This document shows positions 43,696-52,381 of a stretch of 64,000 bases of DNA, piece by piece. A program made the position numbers and the translations under genes. Numbering within the stretch: position 1 is the first letter of the stretch; the number at the start of each line of letters is the position of its first letter. Under the pieces are notes generated by a model. That model did no database searches. It had not been told where the DNA came from and saw only the letters and a program-made list of their open reading frames with translations. The DNA is taken from positions 40,456 through 104,455 of the forward strand of contig CAYNGD010000005.1 of NCBI GenBank assembly GCA_964396965.1, given 5' to 3'. This DNA is from JABMRW01 sp964396965. Lineage in GTDB: Bacteria; Chloroflexota; Dehalococcoidia; Dehalococcoidales; BS750m-G39.

Positions 43696-43774
43696 CTTAA
43701 GTAGCTCCTCCCGAAAAGTTTGTTTTGGCCGTGCATAAGCGGAGCCAGCGGAATAAGCGAAGTTGGTAATGACA

Positions 43775-43807
43775 TGACGATGCCGAGATTCAGACTCGGC
43801 ATCGTCA
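43775..43807. terminator. Bidirectional terminator between AOR and the glycyl radical enzyme
   Basis: A perfect 13-base-pair hairpin: TGACGATGCCGAG (43775-43787), loop ATTCAGA, CTCGGCATCGTCA (43795-43807). It is followed by AGTTTAGTT on the plus strand. It stands between two convergent genes, the usual place for a shared terminator. The T tract is weak. Confidence 0.7.
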
Positions 43808-43882
43808 GTTTAGTTGAGTCAAATTTCAGAGATAACTAACACAAATAGAATGATGCTATGCTTCTTGAAAGTTAGATATATA

Positions 43883-46279
43883 TCATGAACGTACCATCGC
43901 CAATGTAGTTCTCGCTATAATATCATCCTGGATGTCCTTATACAAGTCCACAAAATAGGCGCAATAGCCTGATACTCTCACCATCAAATCGCGGTAGCTA
44001 TCAGGGTCTTTTTGAGCCTCCCTTAACGTATCGGGAGAGACTACATTAAACTGAACATGATAAATGCCGAGATCATGCCATCCTTTAATAAGACTCACAA
44101 AATCTCCCACGCCTCTCTCGTCCTGAAAAAGCGATGGGTCAAGTTTCATATTTAACAGTGCCGAACAATGTAGATCAAGACAACTCCTTGAAATAGACTT
44201 TAAGATTGCTGTTGGTCCTTTTATATCGGTACCTTGCATTGGCGATACACCATCGGCCAATGCCGTCCAAGCTTTTCTTCCTGAGGGTAGAGCCCCTACT
44301 CGCAGACCATGGCCAACATGAAAGGCGGATGCGATTCCAGAGGACACCCTCCTTTTCCCATTTAGTCCTTTATACCTTCTGACCTCTTTAGCCAAGAAAT
44401 AAATTATTTCTGTTGCTATTTCATCAACTTCAGAAATGTCATTTCCATATTTTGAAGCTGCCAGACACATCTCTCGGATTTCCTCATAACCTTCAAAATC
44501 ATTATCCAGAGCTTTCAGAAGCTGATCCCAGGTCAATCTCTTACTATATATCAATTTCTTGATAGAAGCCAGACTGTTGATAATATCGGCGTGTCCTACC
44601 GTTACAATTTCGGGAGCTGGGTTGTATTTTGCTCCGCCAGCCATGCAGTCTTTGACATTCTCTATGCACTCTTCATAGCTCAATGAAGTTAGGAGGTCTC
44701 GCCTCTGTTCGCGTATTCTGGCCTCAAATATTAGAGCAAGCTCTGATGCCTTTTTTATTAGGTATGCCAACTGCGTTTTAACAGCTTCTTCGAACTCTTC
44801 ATAAGTTTCAAAATCCCTGGGATCACCTGTTTGAGGCACTGGCAAACGAAACCCTGTTAATCTATGCACACCATTAAGTAAGGCAAGTTCAACAGCAGCA
44901 GCCATGTTTATGCACACCGGGATACGCACACCCCCCAACTTTCCTGCCAGCCCCACGTCTTTGCAACCAGATGGACTCCAGTTATACGCATCCTCAAAGG
45001 GTACCCCCAAATCCATCACGTATTTTATGCCAACTTCATCATTGTAAAATTGTGGATGTCCCATCCCAAGTGCTGTTAGATCAGCCGCCTTACGCAAGAA
45101 TGAGTCTGGATTTTTCTGCCGGTTATATTTTACTGCCAAGTTCGGCTGAGCTAATCCTACGTCCATAGTTGCCTGTATCATCATGTAGGAAATATCGTTT
45201 ACGCCATCCTGTCCGCTCTCCGTTATTCCACCACAGCCCACCTGTTGAAATGTCGGATATCCGGGAAGAAGTGAAGCGTAATCCTGATCTGCAAGCGCGT
45301 TCATCTCCGAAAATTTCACCCATAAGCACTCTAATAGCTCTTGCGCCTGTTCCTTTGTAAGCGTTCCATCTTCTATATCCTTCTTAAAGTATGGATACAG
45401 ATACTGGTCCATTCGCCCCGGGCTAAAGCGAGTCTGCCGGCTTGCAGGAGTCGCCATTGTCAATAAAACGTGATAAAACCACAGTGATTGTAGAGCCTCC
45501 CAAAAAGTTCTGGCCGGGTTGGCGGGCACCTGTTGGCAAATTTCGGCTATTTTCTCCAGCTCAGCCCTCCGCTGAGGATCCTTTTCCTCACAAGCTTTTT
45601 CCCTCGCTAGATCGGCATATCTTTCAACATACTTATCTATGCCATCACAAACTGTAAGCAAAGCATTTAGATAGACTATTTTTTTGTGGTCCCCGGGCAT
45701 CGCAGCATCTAGAAGAGCTAACCTATCGTTTATTCTTTTTCTTATGCCATTAAACCCAAGTTTTATTACCAGTGCATGATTCTGTATATTTAACCCCACA
45801 CCTACGAGACCAATTACTAGCGCTTCCTCAAGTTGGCGTAGTTCTTCAGGTGCCGTCGCTATCGGGTCAAGCGGGGACGATCTACCCTGCCAATATGGCT
45901 CTATGAACTCTTTAAACAACCTTTTCTGGTCATCTTCAATCAGATAGGGATCAAATTTCCTAGATGATATTGTATCTAGTTCTTTGCTGAGAATCCAACA
46001 TTCGGTCTCCGGGTTAAGAATGGCGGCACGTATTTTACTTGCTGGGTGACCAACAATTAGTTCGTCATCCTGAATAAAAATCGTCCCTCTTTCACATAAT
46101 TCTCTAAAAGCTTTGGCTTCTCTTATTACAGTTGGTTCGCCTTCAGTCTTGATAAAGACCTCGGTCATAATTTTAGCTCTTTCAAGACATATAGTGGGCA
46201 CAGTATCACTGACTCTTTGTCTCGCTTTTATAACCCTCAAGCTACAACTACCAAGTCGCCGATCTTCGAGCTTCTGCAT
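43883..46279 (-). CDS. Glycyl radical enzyme with unusual GCKD active-site motif
   Basis: A 798-residue member of the pyruvate formate-lyase/diol dehydratase superfamily. The C-terminal radical loop VRVSGYCAYFVDL places the radical on Gly771. The thiyl Cys is Cys439 in SPSGCKDVGL. Most dehydratases of the family read G-C-V-E at this point, and this protein has Lys440 and Asp441. GHPQFYNDEV before it and the N-terminal ERA-x3-TE-like segment are typical. Ribosome site AGGAGG. Promoter element C lies upstream. The probable activase gene is 12 kb away, at 58.5 kb. The substrate is unknown; the subfamily looks new to me. Confidence 0.88.
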   Translation of the reverse strand: MQKLEDRRLGSCSLRVIKARQRVSDTVPTICLERAKIMTEVFIKTEGEPTVIREAKAFRELCERGTIFIQDDELIVGHPASKIRAAILNPETECWILSKELDTISSRKFDPYLIEDDQKRLFKEFIEPYWQGRSSPLDPIATAPEELRQLEEALVIGLVGVGLNIQNHALVIKLGFNGIRKRINDRLALLDAAMPGDHKKIVYLNALLTVCDGIDKYVERYADLAREKACEEKDPQRRAELEKIAEICQQVPANPARTFWEALQSLWFYHVLLTMATPASRQTRFSPGRMDQYLYPYFKKDIEDGTLTKEQAQELLECLWVKFSEMNALADQDYASLLPGYPTFQQVGCGGITESGQDGVNDISYMMIQATMDVGLAQPNLAVKYNRQKNPDSFLRKAADLTALGMGHPQFYNDEVGIKYVMDLGVPFEDAYNWSPSGCKDVGLAGKLGGVRIPVCINMAAAVELALLNGVHRLTGFRLPVPQTGDPRDFETYEEFEEAVKTQLAYLIKKASELALIFEARIREQRRDLLTSLSYEECIENVKDCMAGGAKYNPAPEIVTVGHADIINSLASIKKLIYSKRLTWDQLLKALDNDFEGYEEIREMCLAASKYGNDISEVDEIATEIIYFLAKEVRRYKGLNGKRRVSSGIASAFHVGHGLRVGALPSGRKAWTALADGVSPMQGTDIKGPTAILKSISRSCLDLHCSALLNMKLDPSLFQDERGVGDFVSLIKGWHDLGIYHVQFNVVSPDTLREAQKDPDSYRDLMVRVSGYCAYFVDLYKDIQDDIIARTTLAMVRS

Positions 46280-46342
46280 TAGTCCTCCTTAGAGATAACT
46301 CTTTCGCCCGACAATTTAGTTTTTCAATAACTTCTAAAATCA

Positions 46343-46372
46343 ACTATATCACCCCCCCAAAAAAGCTGTCAA
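46343..46372 (-). promoter_or_regulatory. Island promoter element, copy C (before the glycyl radical enzyme)
   Basis: Minus strand: TTGACA (46367-46372), an 18-base spacer GCTTTTTTGGGGGGGTGA, and TATAGT (46343-46348). The -10 box lies 63 bases before the start codon at 46279. It is the closest match to copy A. Confidence 0.7.
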
Positions 46373-46429
46373 GAATATGTTTGCTCCCCCAATCCATGGA
46401 TTTTAAGTGAGTGCCAAGGTTAGTGTGGC

Positions 46430-46672
46430 GTGACTGAATTTAATCGAGTGTATAAAGCCTGCCAGAAGCTCGTGGAACTATATGATAAATCCGGGGCCGC
46501 CGGCATGATAAATGAGGACTTATTCGATGACCTCCAAGATCAAATATCCTGCGGGATGAGGCTAATGGAAACAGAGTAAGCCGAAGTGGAAATACTTTCA
46601 GGCCGAATTGAGGAACTGTACCAACATCTTCACCCGTCTGACCATCTGCGCACTATCCCAGGAATTACATAG
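46430..46672 (+). pseudogene. Remnant of an IS110-like transposase
   Basis: One reading phase gives MTEFNRVYKACQKLVELY through GMRLMETE, then a stop (46577-46579). In the same phase it continues AEVEILSGRIEELYQHLH, PSDHLRTIPGIT and a second stop. The LRTIPGI ending with a preceding coiled helix is characteristic of the C-terminal half of IS110-family transposases (L-x-T/S-I-P-G-I/V). The catalytic N-terminal part is missing and there is an in-frame stop, so it is a dead fragment. Confidence 0.5.
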
Positions 46673-46691
46673 AGCCATTTAAATCGACCTC

Positions 46692-46719
46692 TTGACAGCT
46701 TTTAGGGGAGTAATATATA
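46692..46719 (+). promoter_or_regulatory. Island promoter element, copy B (before the Liv importer)
   Basis: TTGACA (46692-46697), then GCTTTTAGGGGAGTAA, then TATATA (46714-46719; an overlapping TATATT at 46716-46721 is also possible). It faces the Liv genes, which start about 480 bases downstream beyond a transposase remnant. It may once have been closer. Confidence 0.55.
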
Positions 46720-46861
46720 TTATAGGTTAAAAATTGTTGCGGTTCAACAGAAATCGGATGGCCAAAATTATAGAAGGGATTTATGTGAAACAATCTCCGA
46801 TTATATTGCAGCAAAGGGAGCGACTTGGTGAGTGGTTTGGAACCAGCGATAAGATAATAGA

Positions 46862-47089
46862 GTAAAAGAGACAGTTATTAGAGAGCGTATAAGAATTCCC
46901 CGGAGTTTAGTAAGTATTTTTGACGCCGGTGCCTGGCCGATAAGGCGGGGTAAAGGCCGTGCTGATGTGGAGTTTGCCCGTAATGTGTTCATCGGTGAGA
47001 ATTATTATGACATTATTTAAAACCATGAAGTGCTCAAATATAAACCGGCGGATACTACTTTGCTCAAAGCCGGGTTGAGGGGACAGTAG
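46862..47089 (+). pseudogene. Remnant of a DDE-type transposase
   Basis: One phase reads RSLVSIFDAGAWPIRRGKG then RADVEFARNVFIGENYYDII, a stop, then NHEVLKYKPADTTLLKAGLR and a stop. The D-x2-x-x-PIR-x-GK and EF-x-x-V-x-IGE pattern is that of the central catalytic-domain segment of IS transposases (phrases like DPDARPIRKGK and EFGYKV). It has no start, internal stops and no visible terminal repeats, so it is a relic. Confidence 0.5.
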
Positions 47090-47196
47090 CCACCGGTAGG
47101 GTGTTTCTATCACTAACCTGGCCATTATCCATCACCAAAAATGGAATATTTCAGGGAGAACTTGATAATATAAATGGTTTACAAGGGGAAGCGTAA

Positions 47197-48057
47197 ATGG
47201 AACTAGCAACTACGGTAGGGATTCATATGCTGGTATTGTCATCAATGTATATACTGATGGCGTTAGGTTTTGCTTTCCTTTTCAGCATAATGGGTATCCT
47301 AAATTTTGCCCATGGCGTGATATACATGGTTGGCGGTTATATCTGCTATCAACTTTCGGTGGCATATGGTTTGAATTCATGGGCATCCCTGCTGCTTTCT
47401 GTGATAATAGTGAGTGCATTTGGGCTGTTTGTGGAGAAATATTGTTTCCGCCCCTTTTTTGGGAATATGGACCGGACCATAGTTGTATGCATAGCTATTA
47501 TTTTAATTCTGGAGGCTGCAGTCAATATAACCGTGGGTATTTATCAGAGGTCGTTACCTCCCTTCATCCCGGGCATTCTCCACGCTGGGGCTATATCACT
47601 GAGTGCAGAGAGATTATTAACGTTTGTCATTGGTGGCATCCTTCTCACGGCAACGGTCTGGTTCGTAAGGAATACAAAAGCAGGTCAGCAAATGCAGGCC
47701 GTTTCTCAAGACTTGGAAGGTGCCACTTTGCAAGGGATTGATGTCCACCGCGTTTCTGCCCTCGCTTGCGTCATGGCTTTTGGCTTGGCAGCGCTAGCGG
47801 GGTGTCTAATGGGCGCCATTTTTAATCTGAGTCCCTTTATGGGCGACTTAATGCTGATAAAAGCAATTGAGCTTGTTATCTTAGGTGGGATAGGAAGCAT
47901 GGGTGGCATTTTTTTTGCCGGGGTAATTATCGGTAGTTTGGACGCTGTTTTGCCCCTGTTTATCGGTGGTTCTGGCGTCTCAGCAATTACTCTTGGCTTG
48001 ATCATCGTCCTTCTGCTGTTCCGACCCCAAGGCTTGTTTGGTCATCAGGCAGCATAA
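47197..48057 (+). CDS. livH: Branched-chain amino acid-type ABC transporter permease LivH
   Basis: An inner-membrane permease of 286 aa with about eight hydrophobic helices. The N-terminal GFAFLFSIMGILNFAHGVIYMVGGY is the LivH signature, and the EAA-like cytoplasmic loop is at GQQMQAVSQDLEGATLQGI. GGIGSMGGIFFAGVIIGSLDAVL is typical of the second half. First of four importer genes with 11-base spacing to livM. Liv-type importers also carry aromatic acids, amides and other organic acids, so the substrate is open. Confidence 0.92.
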   Translation: MELATTVGIHMLVLSSMYILMALGFAFLFSIMGILNFAHGVIYMVGGYICYQLSVAYGLNSWASLLLSVIIVSAFGLFVEKYCFRPFFGNMDRTIVVCIAIILILEAAVNITVGIYQRSLPPFIPGILHAGAISLSAERLLTFVIGGILLTATVWFVRNTKAGQQMQAVSQDLEGATLQGIDVHRVSALACVMAFGLAALAGCLMGAIFNLSPFMGDLMLIKAIELVILGGIGSMGGIFFAGVIIGSLDAVLPLFIGGSGVSAITLGLIIVLLLFRPQGLFGHQAA

Positions 48058-48068
48058 GAAAGATTGGT

Positions 48069-49061
48069 ATGATTAACAAGCAGCTTGCTAGCAGAGGCAG
48101 GGGGAAACTGATCAGGCCTGCCGTTTGGGCTGGAGTGCTGGTCGTCGTGTCTGCGTTTCCGCTATTCATTAAGTCGGCCTATTTGCTTCACATTTTTATA
48201 TTGACTTTCATATATATCATTGCCGCTGTTAGCCTGCGTTTGATTTCTACTTCAGGCCAATACCCTCTGGCACATGCGGCTTTCATGGGCATTGGGGCTT
48301 ACACTGCTGCTGTAATAGCAAAAGAGCTAGGGTGGACACCCTGGCTCACCATCCTGCTGGGGGGATTGATGGCAATGGGCATCGGGGTTTTAATAGGCTA
48401 CCCGTTTGCCAGGCTGAGGGAGTTTTATTATGCTATGGTCAGCCTTTTCTTTGGGATAGGGATGATAGACGTCATTAATGTGTTTGGAAAATGGACTGGT
48501 GGTCCTACCGGTCTCACTGGTATCCCACCTCTACTTCCCGGCGTTACCTCTAAGGTACCTTACTTCTATCTCTCTCTAGGCCTAACAGCACTCTGCCTTT
48601 TAGCCATTTATCGGTTCGAAAACTGCCGCATTGGCATTGATTTGAAAGCTATTGCCCAATCACACCTGGTCGCCTCCAGCGTGGGCATCAATGAAGCCAT
48701 GTATAGAGTTCTTGTCCTGGCTGTAGGGTGTTTCTTTGCTGGTATTGCTGGCGGTCTCTACGCTCATTACAATCTCACGTTGACAACAAATAGTTTTAAC
48801 ATGGTAGCAACCCTGTGGCTCTTTATGTATATGCTAATAGGGGGGATGGGAAGCTTCGCCGGGCCCATTGTTGGCACCGCTTTACTAGTGCTAGCTCCTG
48901 AAATTTTCCGTGAAGCGAAAGAGTATGTTCCATTCATTTCGGCTGGTATATTATTGATAGTGATCTTCGTAATACCCGAGGGTATTGTTGGCTTACCTAT
49001 GTTGGTCAGGTCATTGTTTATAAAACGTAGCAAGAGGAAGGTTGCTACTCATGTTTCTTGA
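48069..49061 (+). CDS. livM: Branched-chain amino acid-type ABC transporter permease LivM
   Basis: A 330-residue permease partner of LivH with about nine or ten transmembrane helices: LRLISTSGQYPLAHAAFMGIGAYTAA near the start, the cytoplasmic loop LKAIAQSHLVASSVGINEAMYR, and the GGMGSFAGPIVGTALLV block. The basic C-terminal tail KRSKRK is cytoplasmic. It overlaps livG by 11 bases. Confidence 0.92.
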   Translation: MINKQLASRGRGKLIRPAVWAGVLVVVSAFPLFIKSAYLLHIFILTFIYIIAAVSLRLISTSGQYPLAHAAFMGIGAYTAAVIAKELGWTPWLTILLGGLMAMGIGVLIGYPFARLREFYYAMVSLFFGIGMIDVINVFGKWTGGPTGLTGIPPLLPGVTSKVPYFYLSLGLTALCLLAIYRFENCRIGIDLKAIAQSHLVASSVGINEAMYRVLVLAVGCFFAGIAGGLYAHYNLTLTTNSFNMVATLWLFMYMLIGGMGSFAGPIVGTALLVLAPEIFREAKEYVPFISAGILLIVIFVIPEGIVGLPMLVRSLFIKRSKRKVATHVS

Positions 49062-49812
49062 AATCAGCGGATTAACCAAAAGATTTGGCGGCCTGACGGC
49101 GGTCAACCGGTTTGACATGTATGTCAACGAGGGGGAGATAGTGGGCCTCATCGGCCCTAACGGGGCCGGCAAGACCACCCTCTTTAATTTAATTACCGGG
49201 GTATTCCCGCCGACCGCGGGGAAGGTGGTCTTTGAGGGGACCGATATAACCGGCAAAAAACCCCATAAGATTGCCGAGCTGGGGATAGGCCGTACCTTTC
49301 AATTAAATCCCCTTTTCGCTAATTTTACCGTCCTGCAAAACGTATCGGCCTCATTTTATCTTCACCCCAGGTCAAGCCTGCTGGATGTCTATTTTAATAC
49401 CAGGACCTACCGTCGTAACGAAGCCTATATCCTGGAGGAGTCCCTGGAGATATTGAAGCTGGTAGGGCTGGAGAAGGTTAAGGATGAGCTGGCCAAGAAC
49501 CTGCCCCACGGCTATCAGAAGATGCTGGGAGTGGCCAGAGCCCTGGCGGTCAAGCCCAAACTGCTGTTACTGGACGAGCCTATAGCCGGCATGAACCCGG
49601 ACGAGATCGATTTTACCCTGACCAACATCAGAAGGACACAGGAACAGGGGACGACCATCGTGGTGGTGGAGCACAACATGCAGATTATGCACCTTTGCGA
49701 CCGGGTGGTGGTGATAAGCTTCGGGCAGAAAATTGCTGAGGGCCTGCCCGAAGAGGTGAGGAAGAACCAAGAGGTAATTCAAGCCTATTTTGGTGGTGAG
49801 CATGCTGCTTGA
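49051..49812 (+). CDS. livG: ABC transporter ATP-binding protein LivG
   Basis: Cytoplasmic ATPase of the importer, 253 aa from the ATG at 49051, which has GAGGAAG upstream. Walker A GPNGAGKTTLFN, a Q-loop in IGRTFQLNPLF, a signature region around LPHGYQKMLGVARAL (degenerate LSGGQ, as is usual for LivG), Walker B LLLLDEPIAGM and the switch His in VVVEHNMQ. By eye its GC content is above that of livH and livM. Confidence 0.93.
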   Translation: MFLEISGLTKRFGGLTAVNRFDMYVNEGEIVGLIGPNGAGKTTLFNLITGVFPPTAGKVVFEGTDITGKKPHKIAELGIGRTFQLNPLFANFTVLQNVSASFYLHPRSSLLDVYFNTRTYRRNEAYILEESLEILKLVGLEKVKDELAKNLPHGYQKMLGVARALAVKPKLLLLDEPIAGMNPDEIDFTLTNIRRTQEQGTTIVVVEHNMQIMHLCDRVVVISFGQKIAEGLPEEVRKNQEVIQAYFGGEHAA

Positions 49813-50509
49813 AGTCAAAGACATAACGGTACACTATGGGAAATCAATAGCCCTGGACGATGTTTCCCTGGCAGTGGCCGAGGGGTCGGTGGTCAGCATT
49901 ATCGGGGCTAACGGGGCCGGTAAGAGCACCATCCTTAGGGCCCTCTCGGGCCTGGTGCCCTTGACCTCAGGGGAGATATGGTTTCAAAACCGACGAATAG
50001 ACGGCCTGTCACCTATTAAGATTGTGAAACTGGGCATCATCCAAATCCCCGAAGGCCGGCATCTTTTTCCTTATCTCACTGTTTTGAGCAACCTCAAACT
50101 TGGTGCCAGCCTGCGCCGGGACAAGGCTGGTATTAACCAGGATATGGACCGGGTCTTCAAGCTCTTTCCTGTATTATGGAACAGACGCAGTCAACAGGCG
50201 GGGACTTTAAGCGGAGGGGAACAGCAGATGCTGGCCATCGGGCGCGGCCTAATGGCCAAACCAAAGCTGCTCTTGATGGACGAACCTTCTCTGGGGTTAG
50301 CACCGATAGTGATTGAAGAGCTGGGTGAGGTCATTAAGAATATAAATCAAGCGGGAGTTAGCGTCCTCCTGGTAGAACAGAATGTCCCCTTGGCCCTGGG
50401 CATAGCCACCAGGGGTTACGCACTACAGGTTGGAAGGGTCGTCCTCGAGGGTAGCATCGAGGAACTTAGATCTAGTGAGACTATCAGCAAAGCGTACCTT
50501 GGAGGATAA
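49802..50509 (+). CDS. livF: ABC transporter ATP-binding protein LivF
   Basis: Second ATPase of the importer, 235 aa from the ATG at 49802, overlapping the end of livG by 11 bases. Walker A GANGAGKSTILR, IPEGRHLFPYLTV (LivF hallmark), signature LSGGEQQMLAIGRGL, Walker B LLLMDEPSLGL and the H-loop position reads VLLVEQNV, as is usual in LivF. Completes the inner complex; the binding protein gene lies convergently downstream. Confidence 0.93.
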   Translation: MLLEVKDITVHYGKSIALDDVSLAVAEGSVVSIIGANGAGKSTILRALSGLVPLTSGEIWFQNRRIDGLSPIKIVKLGIIQIPEGRHLFPYLTVLSNLKLGASLRRDKAGINQDMDRVFKLFPVLWNRRSQQAGTLSGGEQQMLAIGRGLMAKPKLLLMDEPSLGLAPIVIEELGEVIKNINQAGVSVLLVEQNVPLALGIATRGYALQVGRVVLEGSIEELRSSETISKAYLGG

Positions 50510-50823
50510 ACTGCCACCTCTCATAGAGATGCTCCTGACTTAAGATAAGGAATAGCGTACCGGTTGCTTCCAAGGGAGACTACGCTATCCACCGCCAGCT
50601 CCTTAGGTACACCAACGAACTTCCACAGCCTGCCCTATTACCGCAAAGACGAAAATACTTCCTCTTTAAGCTGGTAAAATGACGCCTTTGGTCGGTTTTA
50701 GCCACCTTTTGTGGGTAAAAACCCCCCGAAGTAGCCGTAAATAAAAGCCGTAGTTCCCGCCGCATCTGCCAGGATTTGAAGGACGATTACCTCTTCAAAT
50801 CTATAGCTTATGAGAAAATGAGT
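50510..50823. other. Intergenic region between livF and the binding-protein gene
   Basis: About 314 bases between convergent genes. I see no credible gene, RNA or strong hairpin. Short frames here resemble nothing I know. Confidence 0.4.
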
Positions 50824-52113
50824 CTATGGTACAATAACCTCTTCCCAAGCACCGAATGCCGCCTGGTGGTTTTCCAGAACCGATATAGCCTCGGGGTGGG
50901 CCATGGCATGTTTAATCCCGTAAGTTTCCAGTCCACCCAAATGAGCGGTTCCAAATGGGGACTCCATAGTATCCATGGTCTCCCACGTGTCTCTTACAAC
51001 GGTCGGGTCGATGCTTTGTGCCTTCTCAATAGCTTGTTTCAGCTCCCATAAACAACAGGCAGGCTCCTCGTTGAATCCGGCTTGCTCCCCAAGTTTCGCA
51101 TAGAACCTATTCATAATTTCAGTCAGCAAATCCGGCGCATCAGGAGGATTCGGCACAATGCCTACACAGGCGAAGTTTGTTGCCACATCCGCACCGGAAA
51201 TAGCCATAACCTCTCCAGGAGCGGAACCTAACACCGTAGCAAGAAACATGTTAGAGCCCTGCTCACGCAGCGATTTAAGCAGGGCAGCCATAGCGGGTGG
51301 GATTGCGGAGGGATTATATACCGCGTCAGCGCCGCTAGCTATGCACTTTGCCGCTATAGGGGTAAAGTCCACCGTCTCAGCAGAACTAAAAGAAATGGGA
51401 TCGAGTGAAGTAATACCTCTTTCTTTGAGCAGGTTCTCGACATACGGCCAAACATTGGACAGCTGTTCTTGTGAGACAACGGGAACGACAGTTTTGATCT
51501 CCGGATGCTTATCCGCCAGGTAGGCCACAAGACCGATATTATGTTCTATAGCACCATTATTACAGAGAAACGCATAGGGTGTGCTCTTGTCCAGTTCTCC
51601 GGGTAGATAACAATTGAACTGCTCAACGCGGAGTACTTTATTCGGTTCACATATCGGTGTTGTTGGCGCAGTAAAATACGCAGAAGGTGACATGATAAAC
51701 CTAATACCATCGTCTAAGACCAGCTTATTACATGCAGCCGTAACACCATCTTGTGTACCCTTAAAGTCTTCAACGACAAGCTTAACGTTGTAAGGCTGCC
51801 CGTTAACGACAATCCCACCTCCTTCATTTATGATGTCCGCTGTTATCTGCGCTACTTCATTCGATGGGATATCGTGGGGCGAAAACCAACCTGACAGATC
51901 AAAAATACAGCCAACCTCCAAAGTCTTCGGCGTCGGTGTTGTTGCCGGTGCGGTTGTTGTTGCCGGTGCGGTTGTTGTTGCCGGTGCGGTTGTTGTTGCC
52001 GGTGTGGTTGTTGGTGCCGGTGTCGGTTTGCAAGCGACCCCGAAGGACAAACCTACCAATAATACAATTAGGCAAATGCTGCCCGCCAGGATTAATAATT
52101 TCTTTCTTTCCAT
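50824..52113 (-). CDS. livK: ABC transporter substrate-binding lipoprotein (LivK-like)
   Basis: The extracytoplasmic receptor of the Liv importer, 429 aa. A signal sequence (KKLLILAGSICLIVLLVGLSF) ends at a lipobox-like GVAC with Cys28 as lipid site. A Thr/Ala/Pro-rich linker of repeated ATTTAP units follows (about 32-62), then the type I periplasmic-binding fold from LEVGCIFDLSGW onward. It is encoded on the opposite strand to livHMGF, converging with them. Ligand class is unclear; the Liv family includes receptors for amides, aromatic and aliphatic acids. Confidence 0.9.
   Translation of the reverse strand: MERKKLLILAGSICLIVLLVGLSFGVACKPTPAPTTTPATTTAPATTTAPATTTAPATTPTPKTLEVGCIFDLSGWFSPHDIPSNEVAQITADIINEGGGIVVNGQPYNVKLVVEDFKGTQDGVTAACNKLVLDDGIRFIMSPSAYFTAPTTPICEPNKVLRVEQFNCYLPGELDKSTPYAFLCNNGAIEHNIGLVAYLADKHPEIKTVVPVVSQEQLSNVWPYVENLLKERGITSLDPISFSSAETVDFTPIAAKCIASGADAVYNPSAIPPAMAALLKSLREQGSNMFLATVLGSAPGEVMAISGADVATNFACVGIVPNPPDAPDLLTEIMNRFYAKLGEQAGFNEEPACCLWELKQAIEKAQSIDPTVVRDTWETMDTMESPFGTAHLGGLETYGIKHAMAHPEAISVLENHQAAFGAWEEVIVP
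51941..52012. repeat. Four tandem 18-base repeats encoding the ATTTAP linker
   Basis: Four head-to-tail copies of GTTGCCGGTGCGGTTGTT (plus-strand reading), three identical and the last with one change. They encode the lipoprotein's flexible linker. Such in-frame repeats vary readily by slippage. Confidence 0.9.
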
Positions 52114-52381
52114 TTCATCCTCCCTACTAGGATTTTAGACCTCTAAAGATATTTGCACTATCACATTTCTCTCACCTCCAAGTCGCCCAGGCGTCATTTA
52201 ATTTTCAAAATCCCTGTCTTCCGCCCCCAATTTACCGCTCTCCGACATCCTTTTCATTTCTTAAACCCCGGTTAGATGTATCAAGAAAGTCTGCTACCTT
52301 GGTTTTCAGAACCTAGTCAAGGCATGAACAAAAGGTTAAATGACAGTACGCAAAGCTCGTGCTCCGCCTGAGATTCTGAAA

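Noticed and set aside
46577..46579. In-frame stop in the IS110-like frame as possible recoding
   Set aside because: The frame lacks the catalytic N-terminal half and has no neighbouring recoding signal; simple decay is sufficient.
51941..52012. Short tandem repeats as a possible CRISPR array
   Set aside because: The 18-base units are contiguous without spacers and encode a Thr/Ala/Pro linker in frame.
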